Shown here piece after piece: positions 1-6,396 of a DNA stretch of 35,719 nt. The first letter of the stretch is position 1; every line of letters begins with the position of its first letter. The notes beneath the pieces are model-generated. The model made no database searches. It saw nothing but the letters and a program-made list of their open reading frames with translations, and was not told where the DNA came from. The stretch is from HGM04593 sp045634365. GTDB taxonomy: Bacteria > Bacteroidota > Bacteroidia > Bacteroidales > Bacteroidaceae. The stretch covers positions 1 to 35,719 of the forward strand of contig JAZRAC010000040.1 in NCBI GenBank assembly GCA_045634365.1, read 5' to 3'. Position numbers and translations under genes: made by a program.

Positions 1-151
1 CCCTTTCGTCTAAAATGAGATTTTTAGGAAATGCGACTGACTTTTCGAATTCTTCGCATTTCTTATAAGCAATAGTCATCTCATCAAAAGCCTTTTTTAC
101 TTCATTTGTTTTCTCTTCTGAATTATCAATTAAAGATTTAGCAGTGTCCAT
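1..151 (-). CDS. N-terminal part of a small hypothetical protein (cut by window edge)
   Basis: Reading leftwards from an ATG at 149-151, the frame stays open for 50 codons to the window edge. The peptide begins MDTAKSLIDNSEEKTNEVKK and is rich in Lys and Glu with a heptad-like spacing, so an alpha-helical or coiled-coil start is likely. I do not recognise the family. The upstream bases are A-rich, as expected for a Bacteroidales translation start. It lies at the edge of an AT-rich accessory segment. The C-terminus is missing, so no function can be offered. The open frame and sensible composition are what is seen; that it is a real gene is an inference. Confidence 0.5.
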   Translation of the reverse strand, partial: MDTAKSLIDNSEEKTNEVKKAFDEMTIAYKKCEEFEKSVAFPKNLILDER

Positions 152-199
152 GATTTATTTTTTCCGCCACTACAAGCCTCCGAACTTTGGCAATTAATA

Positions 200-504
200 A
201 TAGGGTATAAAAATAAGAAAGACGTGAGACTTGTCGCCTTACGTCCACATATCTTAGGCATCGCCAAACGCCCCAATGAGATGAACAATGAAGAAACAAT
301 ATTCCCACGCCGTGATATATACGTGGGCGACGCACAGAACGCACGTAACCAGCATATACACAGAATGAGCATTGATTGCGTCTGTCCCTCATTGAAATTT
401 TGGCGAATTTAAGATATGGACTTAAAACAAAATGCTTTCTTGCGTCGGCAGATTTCTCCCTGCTGACTCCGCAAATATATACATTTTTTCACAATCAATG
501 CTCA
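200..504. ncRNA. Possible structured RNA or decayed mobile-element end
   Basis: This stretch is less AT-rich than its flanks and carries several nested inverted repeats. A perfect 13-bp pair, TGAGCATTGATTG (366-378) and CAATCAATGCTCA (492-504), encloses an inner hairpin at 440-474: GTCGGCAG/CTGCTGAC with one G-U pair, extended by TTGC/GCAA across a bulge. A smaller CCCACG/CGTGGG hairpin lies at about 307-330. Several reading frames are open across it, but none codes for a protein I recognise, and the GTG-started 62-codon frame at 224-412 looks accidental. Orientation is unknown. A structured RNA, or a decayed mobile-element end, would both fit. The pairing is seen; the function is inference. 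Confidence 0.3.
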
Positions 505-821
505 ATTGGAATATTATTTCTTCTTATATAAGGTAATTATCATTTTCACAGGCGGTAGAAAAAAAATGGAGGACGATTTCTCGTACCCCCACCAATGTTC
601 ATTCACAAAACTCTTTCTTCAATCTCATCACCATAGATATTCCTACATTTTCAATCTTGGGTATATTCATAAACAAAAGCTAAAAAGTTCTCTGTTTTGA
701 TTTTTTAGAAGCTTACTATTGCCAACTCTTCTTTTTTGTATTACCTTAGCAACACCAGAACCCGCCAAGCCTCTTAACAATGCTCAAATGTGCGGGTCGT
801 TTTTATTTATATACACAACCT

Positions 822-899
822 ATGGCTACAACGATTCCATTTAACAAAGGTTATTCAGCCCCATATAATATTGTCTCATTGCTACAATCAAGAGGTTAG
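822..899 (+). pseudogene. Possible N-terminal relic of an Abi-family (AbiD/AbiF-like) gene
   Basis: A 25-codon frame from ATG 822 ends in TAG at 897-899. It contains the pattern PFNKGYSAPYNIVSLLQSRG, which resembles the start of Abi_2-type abortive-infection proteins, where a 'LLxSRG' segment opens the domain. The usual continuation (a helix ending in YYRLSxY) is absent from all frames downstream, so if the likeness is real this is only a stub left by deletion. It overlaps, on the opposite strand, a 49-codon frame at 841-990, and the two calls compete. The resemblance is from memory and over a short stretch, so confidence is low. Confidence 0.3.
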
Positions 900-990
900 G
901 GTGATTATCCTGCTGGTCGATAAACCCTTCACTTGTTGATACCAATGTTACATTTTCAGGAACGATGATAAGGTTGTTGTTCTCGTTCAT
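841..990 (-). CDS. Small hypothetical protein, 49 aa
   Basis: An ATG at 988-990 (reverse strand) is preceded by an A-rich leader typical of Bacteroidales starts and opens a 49-codon frame ending in TAA at 841-843. The product begins MNENNNLIIVPENVTLVSTS and ends in a helix-like MRQYYMGLNNLC segment. Composition is protein-like, with no signal peptide or membrane span. I do not recognise the family. It overlaps the possible Abi relic on the other strand, so at most one is likely to be meaningful. It sits alone in a 1.4-kb gene-poor stretch. Confidence 0.35.
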   Translation of the reverse strand: MNENNNLIIVPENVTLVSTSEGFIDQQDNHPNLLIVAMRQYYMGLNNLC

Positions 991-1420
991 TTGTTTATTT
1001 GTTTAAAGGTTAATAAATGCTTAAAAGAAAAGAAATCAGGGGCTTAATTACTTTTTGGTTCTTAATGCTCTCTGTTTCTTATATCCTTTGATGGCTGTCA
1101 ATGCCACCTCTAAAATGACTATAAAAGTCTCTAATTTTTTCACATAATGTTGTGTGTTTTGGTTATTTGTACTTCAGCCTTCTCTTCAATAGGTGTATCG
1201 GCAGTTGGTTTTTGTTGTTAATACTGTGTTGTTTTCTATATTTCTTGTGTGTTCTTGGCGTTATTTCTTTTATATTGTTGATTATTACACATATAAGGGT
1301 TTTAAGTTGTAAAAAATGGAAGAATTTGTTGGGAGGTAACGAGTAAGATATATGAATAATAAGATTCTATTTGCTATCTATAAAATCGCAAATTGACAAC
1401 CTTATAACCTCAAATTCGTT
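991..1420. other. Gene-poor AT-rich stretch
   Basis: No convincing gene is seen here. A GTG-started 64-codon frame at 1152-1346 encodes a very hydrophobic peptide, but it follows from the T-rich sequence. It might be the tail of a decayed membrane protein, though nothing in it is recognisable. The upstream frame is closed by stops at 1089, 1116 and 1122. Confidence 0.5.
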
Positions 1421-1437
1421 TATCTTTGTACACAAAG
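1421..1437 (+). promoter_or_regulatory. Candidate operator overlapping a -7-like element
   Basis: TATCTTTG at 1421-1428 matches the Bacteroidales -7 consensus TAnnTTTG. It is overlapped by a perfect dyad, CTTTGT-ac-ACAAAG (1424-1437). The nearest TTG (1393-1395) is 25 bp away, further than the usual 19-21, so promoter function here is doubtful. A dyad about 115 bp upstream of an XRE-type regulator gene is the kind of place where such a regulator binds its own control region; that link is inference. Confidence 0.3.
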
Positions 1438-1477
1438 ACACAAATAGTCGAAATTAGGTGTAATTAACGTGGCATTA

Positions 1478-1508
1478 TTTGCAAAATAAATATTTTTTTG
1501 TAATTTTG
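1478..1508 (+). promoter_or_regulatory. Promoter of the HTH-ImmA-PIN operon
   Basis: TTTG at 1478-1481, a 19-bp spacer and TAATTTTG at 1501-1508 match the Bacteroidales primary-sigma promoter (-33 TTTG, -7 TAnnTTTG). Transcription would start near 1515, leaving a leader of about 36 bases before the ATG at 1551. Confidence 0.7.
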
Positions 1509-1550
1509 CCACAGGAAATTCAAATTGCTGGTAAATAATTAAAATAAATT

Positions 1551-1889
1551 ATGGAAGACAATAAAATTGTAGGTCGCAACTTGAAAGCTCTCCGAGAAGC
1601 AAATTGTTATACACAAGAACAAGTTGCATCGTATCTTGGTATACAAAGATCTGCATATGCGAATTATGAATCAGGAGAGCGCGAAGCGCCCATAGAGATC
1701 CTTTCAAAAGCAAGTGAATTAATGGGGTGTGAACTTGGTTTGTTGTTTGATGAAGACCAAAATGCAGTAAAAGATATGTTAATATGTGCTTTTCGTGCAG
1801 AAAATTTATGCGAAAACGATCTAAATGAAGTTGCTGCATTTAAAAATATAGTTTTGAATTATATAAAGATGAAAAGACTTTTGGCGTAA
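1551..1889 (+). CDS. XRE-family HTH transcriptional regulator (antitoxin/ImmR-like)
   Basis: This 112-aa protein has an HTH_XRE domain at about residues 5-66: GRNLKALREANCYTQEQVAS followed by a recognition-helix segment (GIQRSAYANYESGER). The C-terminal 45 residues are helical and could mediate dimerisation. It opens a three-gene cistron. Its stop codon overlaps the ATG of the metalloprotease gene in a TAATG, so translation is probably coupled. In ICEBs1 and other elements an XRE repressor (ImmR) is cut by its ImmA-type partner, and Xre-COG2856 pairs have also been proposed as toxin-antitoxin systems. Autoregulation through the upstream dyad is plausible. The family call is firm; the specific role is inferred from neighbours. 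Confidence 0.88.
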   Translation: MEDNKIVGRNLKALREANCYTQEQVASYLGIQRSAYANYESGEREAPIEILSKASELMGCELGLLFDEDQNAVKDMLICAFRAENLCENDLNEVAAFKNIVLNYIKMKRLLA

Positions 1890-2620
1890 TGAAGAAATTA
1901 AATTTAGATACTGCCGAAATTCTTGCTCAACAAATGAGAAGCAATTTAGGGCTAGGTGCATACGAACCTGTAAATATGAAAACTGTTATGCGCCAACTTA
2001 ATATTTTGGCGGTATATCGCCCTTTGTCTAATAAATTATTTGGATTGTCATTGAAAACCAATGATGGTAATAACAAATTCATTCTTGTGAATAGTAATTC
2101 CACTCGTGGCCGCCAGCATTTCACAATCGCTCATGAATTATTCCATTTGTTTTATGACGACAACCCACAACCCCACTTCTGTGATAAAGAAAACTTAAAA
2201 AGCAACAGTGAGCGTTCTGCAAATTTATTTGCAGCCGCTTTCCTAATGCCACTAAATGGTATTATTAGCAAGATTCCTGCTAAAGAAATTGCTTCCAAAG
2301 AGATTGGACTTGAAACTGCAATTTGTTTGGGACAATTATATGGCGTTTCGCATTCCACATTAGTGCTTCGTCTTAAAGAACTCAAGATCATTTCTGCAGA
2401 AAACATGTCCAAACTTCTTGATATAAGAATCGCAAAAGAAGCATCTTTAAGAGGATTTGACATGTCTTTATACAAAGAAGGAAATCACGAACTTGTTATT
2501 GGAGATTTTGGAAGATGCGCTCGCCGTCTCTATGATGAAGAGAGGATCTCTGAAGGACATTATATGGAACTTTTAAACATGATTGGATATGGGGAAAGTG
2601 AAGATAGTGCTGGATGCTGA
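1889..2620 (+). CDS. ImmA/IrrE-family zinc metalloprotease
   Basis: This 243-aa protein is of the ImmA/IrrE (COG2856, Peptidase_M78) family. The zinc motif HELFH spans residues 82-86 within FTIAHELFHLFYDD. The likely third ligand is E108 in ERSANLFAAAFLMP, a segment typical of the family. Known members cleave an XRE-type repressor to switch on element excision or a stress response. The natural substrate candidate is the adjacent 112-aa HTH protein. The residues after about 190 form an extra helical tail, and the last 32-38 bases overlap the following PIN-like gene. Codon use is AT-rich like its two partners and unlike the housekeeping genes further right, consistent with transfer. Confidence 0.9.
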   Translation: MKKLNLDTAEILAQQMRSNLGLGAYEPVNMKTVMRQLNILAVYRPLSNKLFGLSLKTNDGNNKFILVNSNSTRGRQHFTIAHELFHLFYDDNPQPHFCDKENLKSNSERSANLFAAAFLMPLNGIISKIPAKEIASKEIGLETAICLGQLYGVSHSTLVLRLKELKIISAENMSKLLDIRIAKEASLRGFDMSLYKEGNHELVIGDFGRCARRLYDEERISEGHYMELLNMIGYGESEDSAGC

Positions 2621-3098
2621 TGTTTTAATTCATTTCTCTAAAGCTGATAAATTGTCATTGTTGCCTAATATCCTTCCTGAATATGAGCACATTGTTTTGA
2701 GCATTGTGTATGATGAAGTAAAAACGATTCAGAAACAATTGGATAATCAAATACATTACCTTAAAAATATAAAAAAGGAAACATTCACACCAATAGGAGA
2801 AATGCGTAAGGAATATGCCATCCTGTGTTCCAAATTTGGTAAAGGCGAAAGTGCATGCATGTCTTATTGCAAGTATACTAAAAATGTTATAGGAAGTAGC
2901 AATATAAAAGATATCAAAAATTATTGTTCGGAACAAAAAATAGTATATTTAACATCCATAGACTTCCTGTATTATGCATATATACGCAAGAAAATGACTG
3001 CAGATGAATGCAAAGAGTTTATTGAAACAGTAAACTGCAAAGACAGCAAACTTCCCAATATTGACATAACGAAATATGTTCCAAATTTCCAATTGTAA
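2589..3098 (+). CDS. PIN-like domain protein, third gene of the HTH-ImmA module
   Basis: This protein (169 aa from the ATG at 2589; a TTG at 2583 is possible) starts KIVLDADVLIHF, the first strand and acidic residue of a PIN-type nuclease fold. A YDEV segment lies near residue 50 and a GKGESACM helix near residue 92 supplies another acidic position. A later GSSNIKDI segment occupies the place where many PIN proteins carry a DD or SD pair, so one acidic ligand appears replaced by Ser/Asn while a KD is kept. From memory this SSNxKDI pattern recurs in ImmA-linked PIN-like proteins, which would argue against decay. The gene overlaps the metalloprotease gene, implying coupling. RNase or toxin activity is inference. 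Confidence 0.7.
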   Translation: MGKVKIVLDADVLIHFSKADKLSLLPNILPEYEHIVLSIVYDEVKTIQKQLDNQIHYLKNIKKETFTPIGEMRKEYAILCSKFGKGESACMSYCKYTKNVIGSSNIKDIKNYCSEQKIVYLTSIDFLYYAYIRKKMTADECKEFIETVNCKDSKLPNIDITKYVPNFQL

Positions 3099-3633
3099 AA
3101 GTTAGTCATTGAGGTATACGAGAGTACATTTAGGACTTTACCTAATTTGCTATTAATTATAGTGATATTTATTGACTAAGTATTAGTGTATTTTGATTCT
3201 CCATAAGTTTTAACATGTAAAAAAAGAACCACCTTGCCGCAGTCTCTTCAACTGTAGCTTGTGGTTTAATAGTTTGGTACGTTCATCAAAGGGACTGGCC
3301 ACAATGATTACTTACACCTTGCTATTCTTCCAATAAGACACGAACGCTCTTCTCCCTTTCCATATCTTACTAGGTAAATTAATGTTTTGCTTATATTAGT
3401 TGCTATGTCCCCTCTTGTTAAAGGCCGGACTATAGCTCTTTCTATTTATAAGGTTTTAGAGGGATTTGAGACGGTAGAAAAAATTGCAGGCTTTTAATCG
3501 TTTTTTATCTACATTATTCTATCTTTGCAATAAGAAATGTTTCCTAAATGTTTCCTAATTTATTTTTAAGAGTTAATTAACAGGAAGTACAAATCGGTTT
3601 AAGAAGCTATAAAACAGTCAATTAAAACACTCG
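3099..3633. other. AT-rich intergenic stretch with a promoter-like site but no gene
   Basis: No gene is visible. TATCTTTG at 3520-3527 matches the -7 element but leads only to a short closed frame. A tandem repeat (AATGTTTCCTA twice, about 3536-3558) follows. An imperfect AACCAC/GTGGTT stem at about 3227-3268 lies beyond the PIN-like gene without a T-run. This could be the stub of a deleted gene next to the attachment-site scar. Confidence 0.5.
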
Positions 3634-3706
3634 GATTACATAGCTCAGTATATTTCTCAACAGGCTCATAATCTGGAGGTCCTAGGTTCAAGCCCTAGAT
3701 GGCCCA
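3634..3706 (+). pseudogene. tRNA-Met (CAT) pseudogene / attachment-site scar
   Basis: The 3' half is a good elongator tRNA-Met. The anticodon loop CTCATAA (3665-3671, anticodon CAT) sits on a short stem. A perfect T-arm follows (CTAGG 3682-3686, loop TTCAAGC, CCTAG 3694-3698), then the acceptor strand ATGGCCC (3699-3705) and discriminator A. The 5' half fails: the expected acceptor partner GGGCCAT is replaced by GATTACA, and the D-arm has GCTC but no GAGC. The gene therefore cannot fold as a tRNA. This is the pattern left when an element integrates into a tRNA 3' end and displaces it. Confidence 0.7.
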
Positions 3707-3712
3707 CTTAAA
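3687..3712 (+). repeat. Direct repeat, left copy (tRNA 3' end, att-like)
   Basis: TTCAAGCCC (3687-3695) plus GATGGCCCACTTAAA (3698-3712) recurs at 4428-4453 with only two differences in 26 bases. The repeat covers the T-loop and acceptor end of tRNA-Met, a common integrase target. It is probably attL/attR of a decayed element. Confidence 0.65.
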
Positions 3713-3738
3713 GAGAACCTTACGGTTCTCTTTTTTTA
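3712..3738 (+). terminator. Rho-independent terminator after the tRNA relic
   Basis: AGAGAACC (3712-3719), loop TTAC, GGTTCTCT (3724-3731), followed by a run of T. It is a perfect 8-bp stem, probably the original terminator of the tRNA gene. Confidence 0.85.
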
Positions 3739-4427
3739 TAGGTAGGGCTTTGACAACGCCTCCTTGTCGCCACCCGCAGGGCGCGACTTCTCCACGCTGT
3801 CTGCGACTAATGGCTGTCGGTGTTGTCGAAGCCTCGCTCATTGGCTCAGCTTTCACCTGCGGTTATCTCGGCTCACCTGCAAAAGTTGGGCTCAACGTAA
3901 AAAGTTGAGGGATTTTCAAAATACTCCCACTTTCTCGGTGTTATTGGTCGGTAGTTCTCTCGATTATTTGAGAAACTTTATTGTACTTTTTTTAAAAAAA
4001 AGTACACAAAAAAACGGGGCAGTCGTAGGGTTCAGTCGGCATTTGCTTTGCTCACAAGTCGCAAGCGACATTCTTCGGTCGCTGCGTGCCTTGCCACTCG
4101 CAGTTGGTCACAACACCGCGGGACGGGGGCAACTCGCTTTCCACGAAAGAACAGCAACGCGAAATACACCGCTCAAACAATCCCCCGTCTTTTCCTTGTG
4201 TTGCTCGACTGCTCACTGTGTCCCCTCACGCTGCCCTTTCGCCTTTGGCGACGAGTATGTTTTGCCACGAAACACCAGCAGAAGTAATTTTAAACAAGTG
4301 CAAGAGAGAGAGAATTTAAGCAGATTGAGAGAATAGCCGAGAATAACACCGAGGATTTTATAGCAAATACATCTTTGGACTGATAATATTTTGCAAACTC
4401 TGGGGGGGAGCCGTCAATGGGTTTAAT
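3739..4427. other. GC-richer island of unknown nature between the tRNA-like repeats
   Basis: The base composition rises sharply relative to both sides, and long open frames appear in several phases (for example 3764-4336 on the plus strand). None resembles a known protein, and all are rich in Ser, Arg, Cys and His, as spurious frames are. It holds small hairpins: GTCGC-AA-GCGAC near 4056-4068, TCGCC-TTT-GGCGA near 4239-4252, and the perfect GTAC-T7-A8-GTAC palindrome at 3983-4005. I see no gene here. It may be filler from the integrated element or a dispersed non-coding repeat. Confidence 0.4.
3983..4005. terminator. Perfect GTAC-T7/A8-GTAC palindrome, possible bidirectional terminator
   Basis: GTAC, seven T, eight A, GTAC forms a 23-base self-complementary element. 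It gives a hairpin with a U-run on either strand, although it is too AT-rich to be a strong one. Confidence 0.35.
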
Positions 4428-4453
4428 TTCAAGCCCCGGATGGCCCACTTAAA
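4428..4453 (+). repeat. Direct repeat, right copy (tRNA 3' end, att-like)
   Basis: TTCAAGCCC (4428-4436) plus GATGGCCCACTTAAA (4439-4453) is the partner of the copy at 3687-3712. Upstream of it the tRNA-like sequence is lost: no anticodon arm can be found. It is therefore a displaced 3' end and not a gene. Confidence 0.65.
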
Positions 4454-4456
4454 CAA

Positions 4457-4480
4457 AAAGAGGCCAAATGCCTTTTATCA
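4457..4480 (+). terminator. Weak hairpin after the right tRNA-like repeat
   Basis: AAGAGGC, loop CAAAT, GCCTTTT gives a 7-bp stem with one G-U pair and a T-rich end. It sits in the same position relative to the repeat as the strong terminator after the left copy. Confidence 0.4.
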
Positions 4481-4590
4481 AACATTTAACCTCTTACTAT
4501 TTTTATATACCCAAGCCTAATAATCAAACGGATAGATACTCCATTCCCACAAAATAAAAAACACTTTTGGGCAACCTTCTATCTTAATTA

Positions 4591-5094
4591 TTACACAAAA
4601 TCTTTAAGCTCTTCTTGAAGAACACGACGAGTTAAGAATATGCGACTTTTCACCGTACCTATAGGCAGAGAAAGTCTTTCGGCAATCTCACGATATTTAA
4701 ACCCGCTTATGTGCATAACAAAAGGAATACGCATATCGTTGGATAATAAATTTATAGCCCTTTTTATCTCTTTAAGGTCGTACCCATTCTCAACAATATA
4801 ATCATCGGACTCTTCTGCTTGGTTTAGTTGAAAAAGATTTTCACTGGTATCCACAAAAGTTTGCTCACGAAAAACTTTGCGACAATTGTTTATAAACAAA
4901 TTGCGCATAATCGTAAACAGCCACCCTTTAAAATTAGTACCGGGTTCAAACTTATCAATATTAACAAGAGCTTTGAGCGATGTTTCTTGAAGCAAATCAT
5001 TAGCATCCTCCTTATCATTGGTAAGTTTAAAAGCAAATCGTTGCAATTCCGACTGCGCCGCTAAAAGCTCCCTTTTAAATACTGCTGTATCCAT
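4591..5094 (-). CDS. ECF-type RNA polymerase sigma factor
   Basis: This 167-aa sigma-70 family protein has region 2 at about residues 10-80 (DANDLLQETSLKAL, then FKGWLFTIMRNLFINNCRK) and region 4 at about 110-160 (FVMHISGFKYREIAERLSLPIGTVKSR, a helix-turn-helix for -35 recognition). The length is usual for an ECF factor. No anti-sigma factor or TonB transducer gene lies next to it, so it does not look like a SusC-linked FecI system; it resembles stand-alone ECF factors common in Bacteroidetes. It diverges from an S24-type regulator across 300 bp. The family is certain; the regulon cannot be seen. Confidence 0.93.
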   Translation of the reverse strand: MDTAVFKRELLAAQSELQRFAFKLTNDKEDANDLLQETSLKALVNIDKFEPGTNFKGWLFTIMRNLFINNCRKVFREQTFVDTSENLFQLNQAEESDDYIVENGYDLKEIKRAINLLSNDMRIPFVMHISGFKYREIAERLSLPIGTVKSRIFLTRRVLQEELKDFV

Positions 5095-5249
5095 AGCCTT
5101 ATTTTATATATTTATATAACAATTAATACAATCCGATTACGAACCGGAAGGCTGTCACACACCAAGTTCCTTACAGAAACAAATTCTGTCTTTGTGAAAA
5201 TCTTTTTCATTTTCCATTCATTTTATTATACACATTAAGAATATTATTG

Positions 5250-5257
5250 TATTTTTG
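5250..5257 (+). promoter_or_regulatory. -7-like element upstream of the S24 regulator gene
   Basis: TATTTTTG fits TAnnTTTG, but no TTG lies 19-21 bp upstream. It would leave a leader of about 130 bases before the ATG at 5396. Confidence 0.35.
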
Positions 5258-5395
5258 CAACAAGTCACAAGACTTTTAAAAGCAAGCGCTCTTAAAAACA
5301 GCGCAAATGTAAGAATTATTCCATCAATACATAAGATAAACAAGATTAAATTTCTTACATTTCTTATTATTTATACTCATTCTAAACAACGAAAT

Positions 5396-6082
5396 ATGCA
5401 AACATCAGTACAACAACGACTTATACAATTTATAGAATATAAGAATTTAAGTAAAAACGCTTTTGAAACAATATGCAATCTATCTAAGAGATACGTCAGC
5501 AACCTAAAAGGCATTCCCGGGCAACGCGTAATTAAGAAAATAACCATCAATTTTCCTGAACTAAACATCTCTTGGCTCATCAGTGGCGAGGGACAAATGA
5601 TAAAAAGCACAAAAACAGACACAAACCCCGAAGAACCCATTTTTATTGAGGCCGAAACCGTTGATATAAATAATGCCCGCGCACCCATCCTACCTACAAT
5701 CATAGCCAACCGCTGTGACATTGACATACTCGACTACATACGCAAAAACTCCAACGAAGTTGAGCGTTCCCGCCTGATTGTATTAGACACCCCTATCGAT
5801 TTGTGGCACATGATACGCGATGAATCGCTTATGCCGGTATTCCGCATAGGCGACAAAGTTGCATTGCTCGCATACGAAAAAGGCAAGGAGAATATTATAC
5901 CCGGAAAAATTTACGCAATAGACACTTGCAGCAACGGGCTTGTATTGCGCAAGTTATACCCCTGCGAAGATGGCTATATCGCAAGGTCGTTCAATGAGGA
6001 AGCATACCCCGACTTTATAATTACATATTTAGACATAATACGAATATATCGAGTGGTTTTTATGGGGCGCAGCATAATATAA
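5396..6082 (+). CDS. S24/LexA-type transcriptional regulator (HTH plus self-cleaving domain)
   Basis: I start this at the ATG of 5396, giving 228 aa with the helix-turn-helix at the very N-terminus (about residues 1-65, ending FPELNISWLISGEGQM). The frame runs further upstream without a good start. The C-terminal half is a Peptidase_S24 fold: Ser144 in RDESLMPVFRIGD is the nucleophile and Lys186 in GLVLRKLYP the expected general base. Proteins of this design are phage-CI-like or housekeeping regulators that self-cleave under DNA damage. No prophage genes flank it, so a host regulator or an orphan repressor are both possible. A hairpin at 6189-6223 ends the gene. Confidence 0.85.
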   Translation: MQTSVQQRLIQFIEYKNLSKNAFETICNLSKRYVSNLKGIPGQRVIKKITINFPELNISWLISGEGQMIKSTKTDTNPEEPIFIEAETVDINNARAPILPTIIANRCDIDILDYIRKNSNEVERSRLIVLDTPIDLWHMIRDESLMPVFRIGDKVALLAYEKGKENIIPGKIYAIDTCSNGLVLRKLYPCEDGYIARSFNEEAYPDFIITYLDIIRIYRVVFMGRSII

Positions 6083-6188
6083 CAACCTATAAAACAAGAG
6101 TACACAGACCACCACAATGTAACAACCACAAACAATGTTTATAACCATCAAGGATAGCCCATTAGGAGCGACTCAAAAGTGACATTTA

Positions 6189-6223
6189 CAAAGCCCCATC
6201 GGAATAATTTTGGCGGGGCTTTG
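6189..6223 (+). terminator. GC-rich hairpin downstream of the S24 gene
   Basis: CAAAGCCCC (6189-6197) pairs perfectly with GGGGCTTTG (6215-6223) over a 17-base loop. No long T-run follows, so it may be an inefficient terminator or a processing signal. Confidence 0.55.
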
Positions 6224-6396
6224 CTGTCAAAAATTGAGCCTTGCAATCACCGCCTTTCTTTATTATCTCCTTTTCGAGCCACACACTTGCATAATTCACA
6301 GAAATTTCCCATTTTTACAAAGAATTATGCATAATGGACAAAAAATATATATCCCCATAAATCGCAAAAGAGAATAACTAACTAAATATCAATATT
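6224..6396 (+). promoter_or_regulatory. Upstream region of the GH95 gene with paired inverted repeats
   Basis: No TAnnTTTG element is visible. TGCATAATT (6288-6296) and AATTATGCA (6323-6331) form a perfect 9-bp inverted repeat 26 bp apart. The second arm is part of a perfect 12-bp palindrome, ATTATGCATAAT (6324-6335). These are candidate binding sites for a regulator of the glycosidase. The regulator is unknown. Confidence 0.35.

Noticed and set aside
130..412. Overlapping frames on both strands (62-84 codons)
   Set aside because: Several phases are open at once across a hairpin-rich stretch; the translations do not look like proteins, so a structured RNA or relic explains them better.
506..700. 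64-codon plus-strand frame in the gene-poor left part
   Set aside because: Composition is AT-driven, with no conserved-looking segment and no promoter or start context.
1152..1346. 64-codon GTG-started frame encoding a very hydrophobic peptide
   Set aside because: It follows from T-rich sequence, lacks a convincing start or ribosome site, and the upstream frame is closed by stops; no family likeness.
3634..3706. Functional tRNA-Met gene
   Set aside because: The acceptor 5' strand and the D stem cannot pair, so only the 3' half is tRNA-like.
3764..4336. 190-codon plus-strand frame
   Set aside because: Ser/Arg/Cys/His-rich translation with overlapping open frames in other phases and no start context; typical of non-coding GC-richer DNA.
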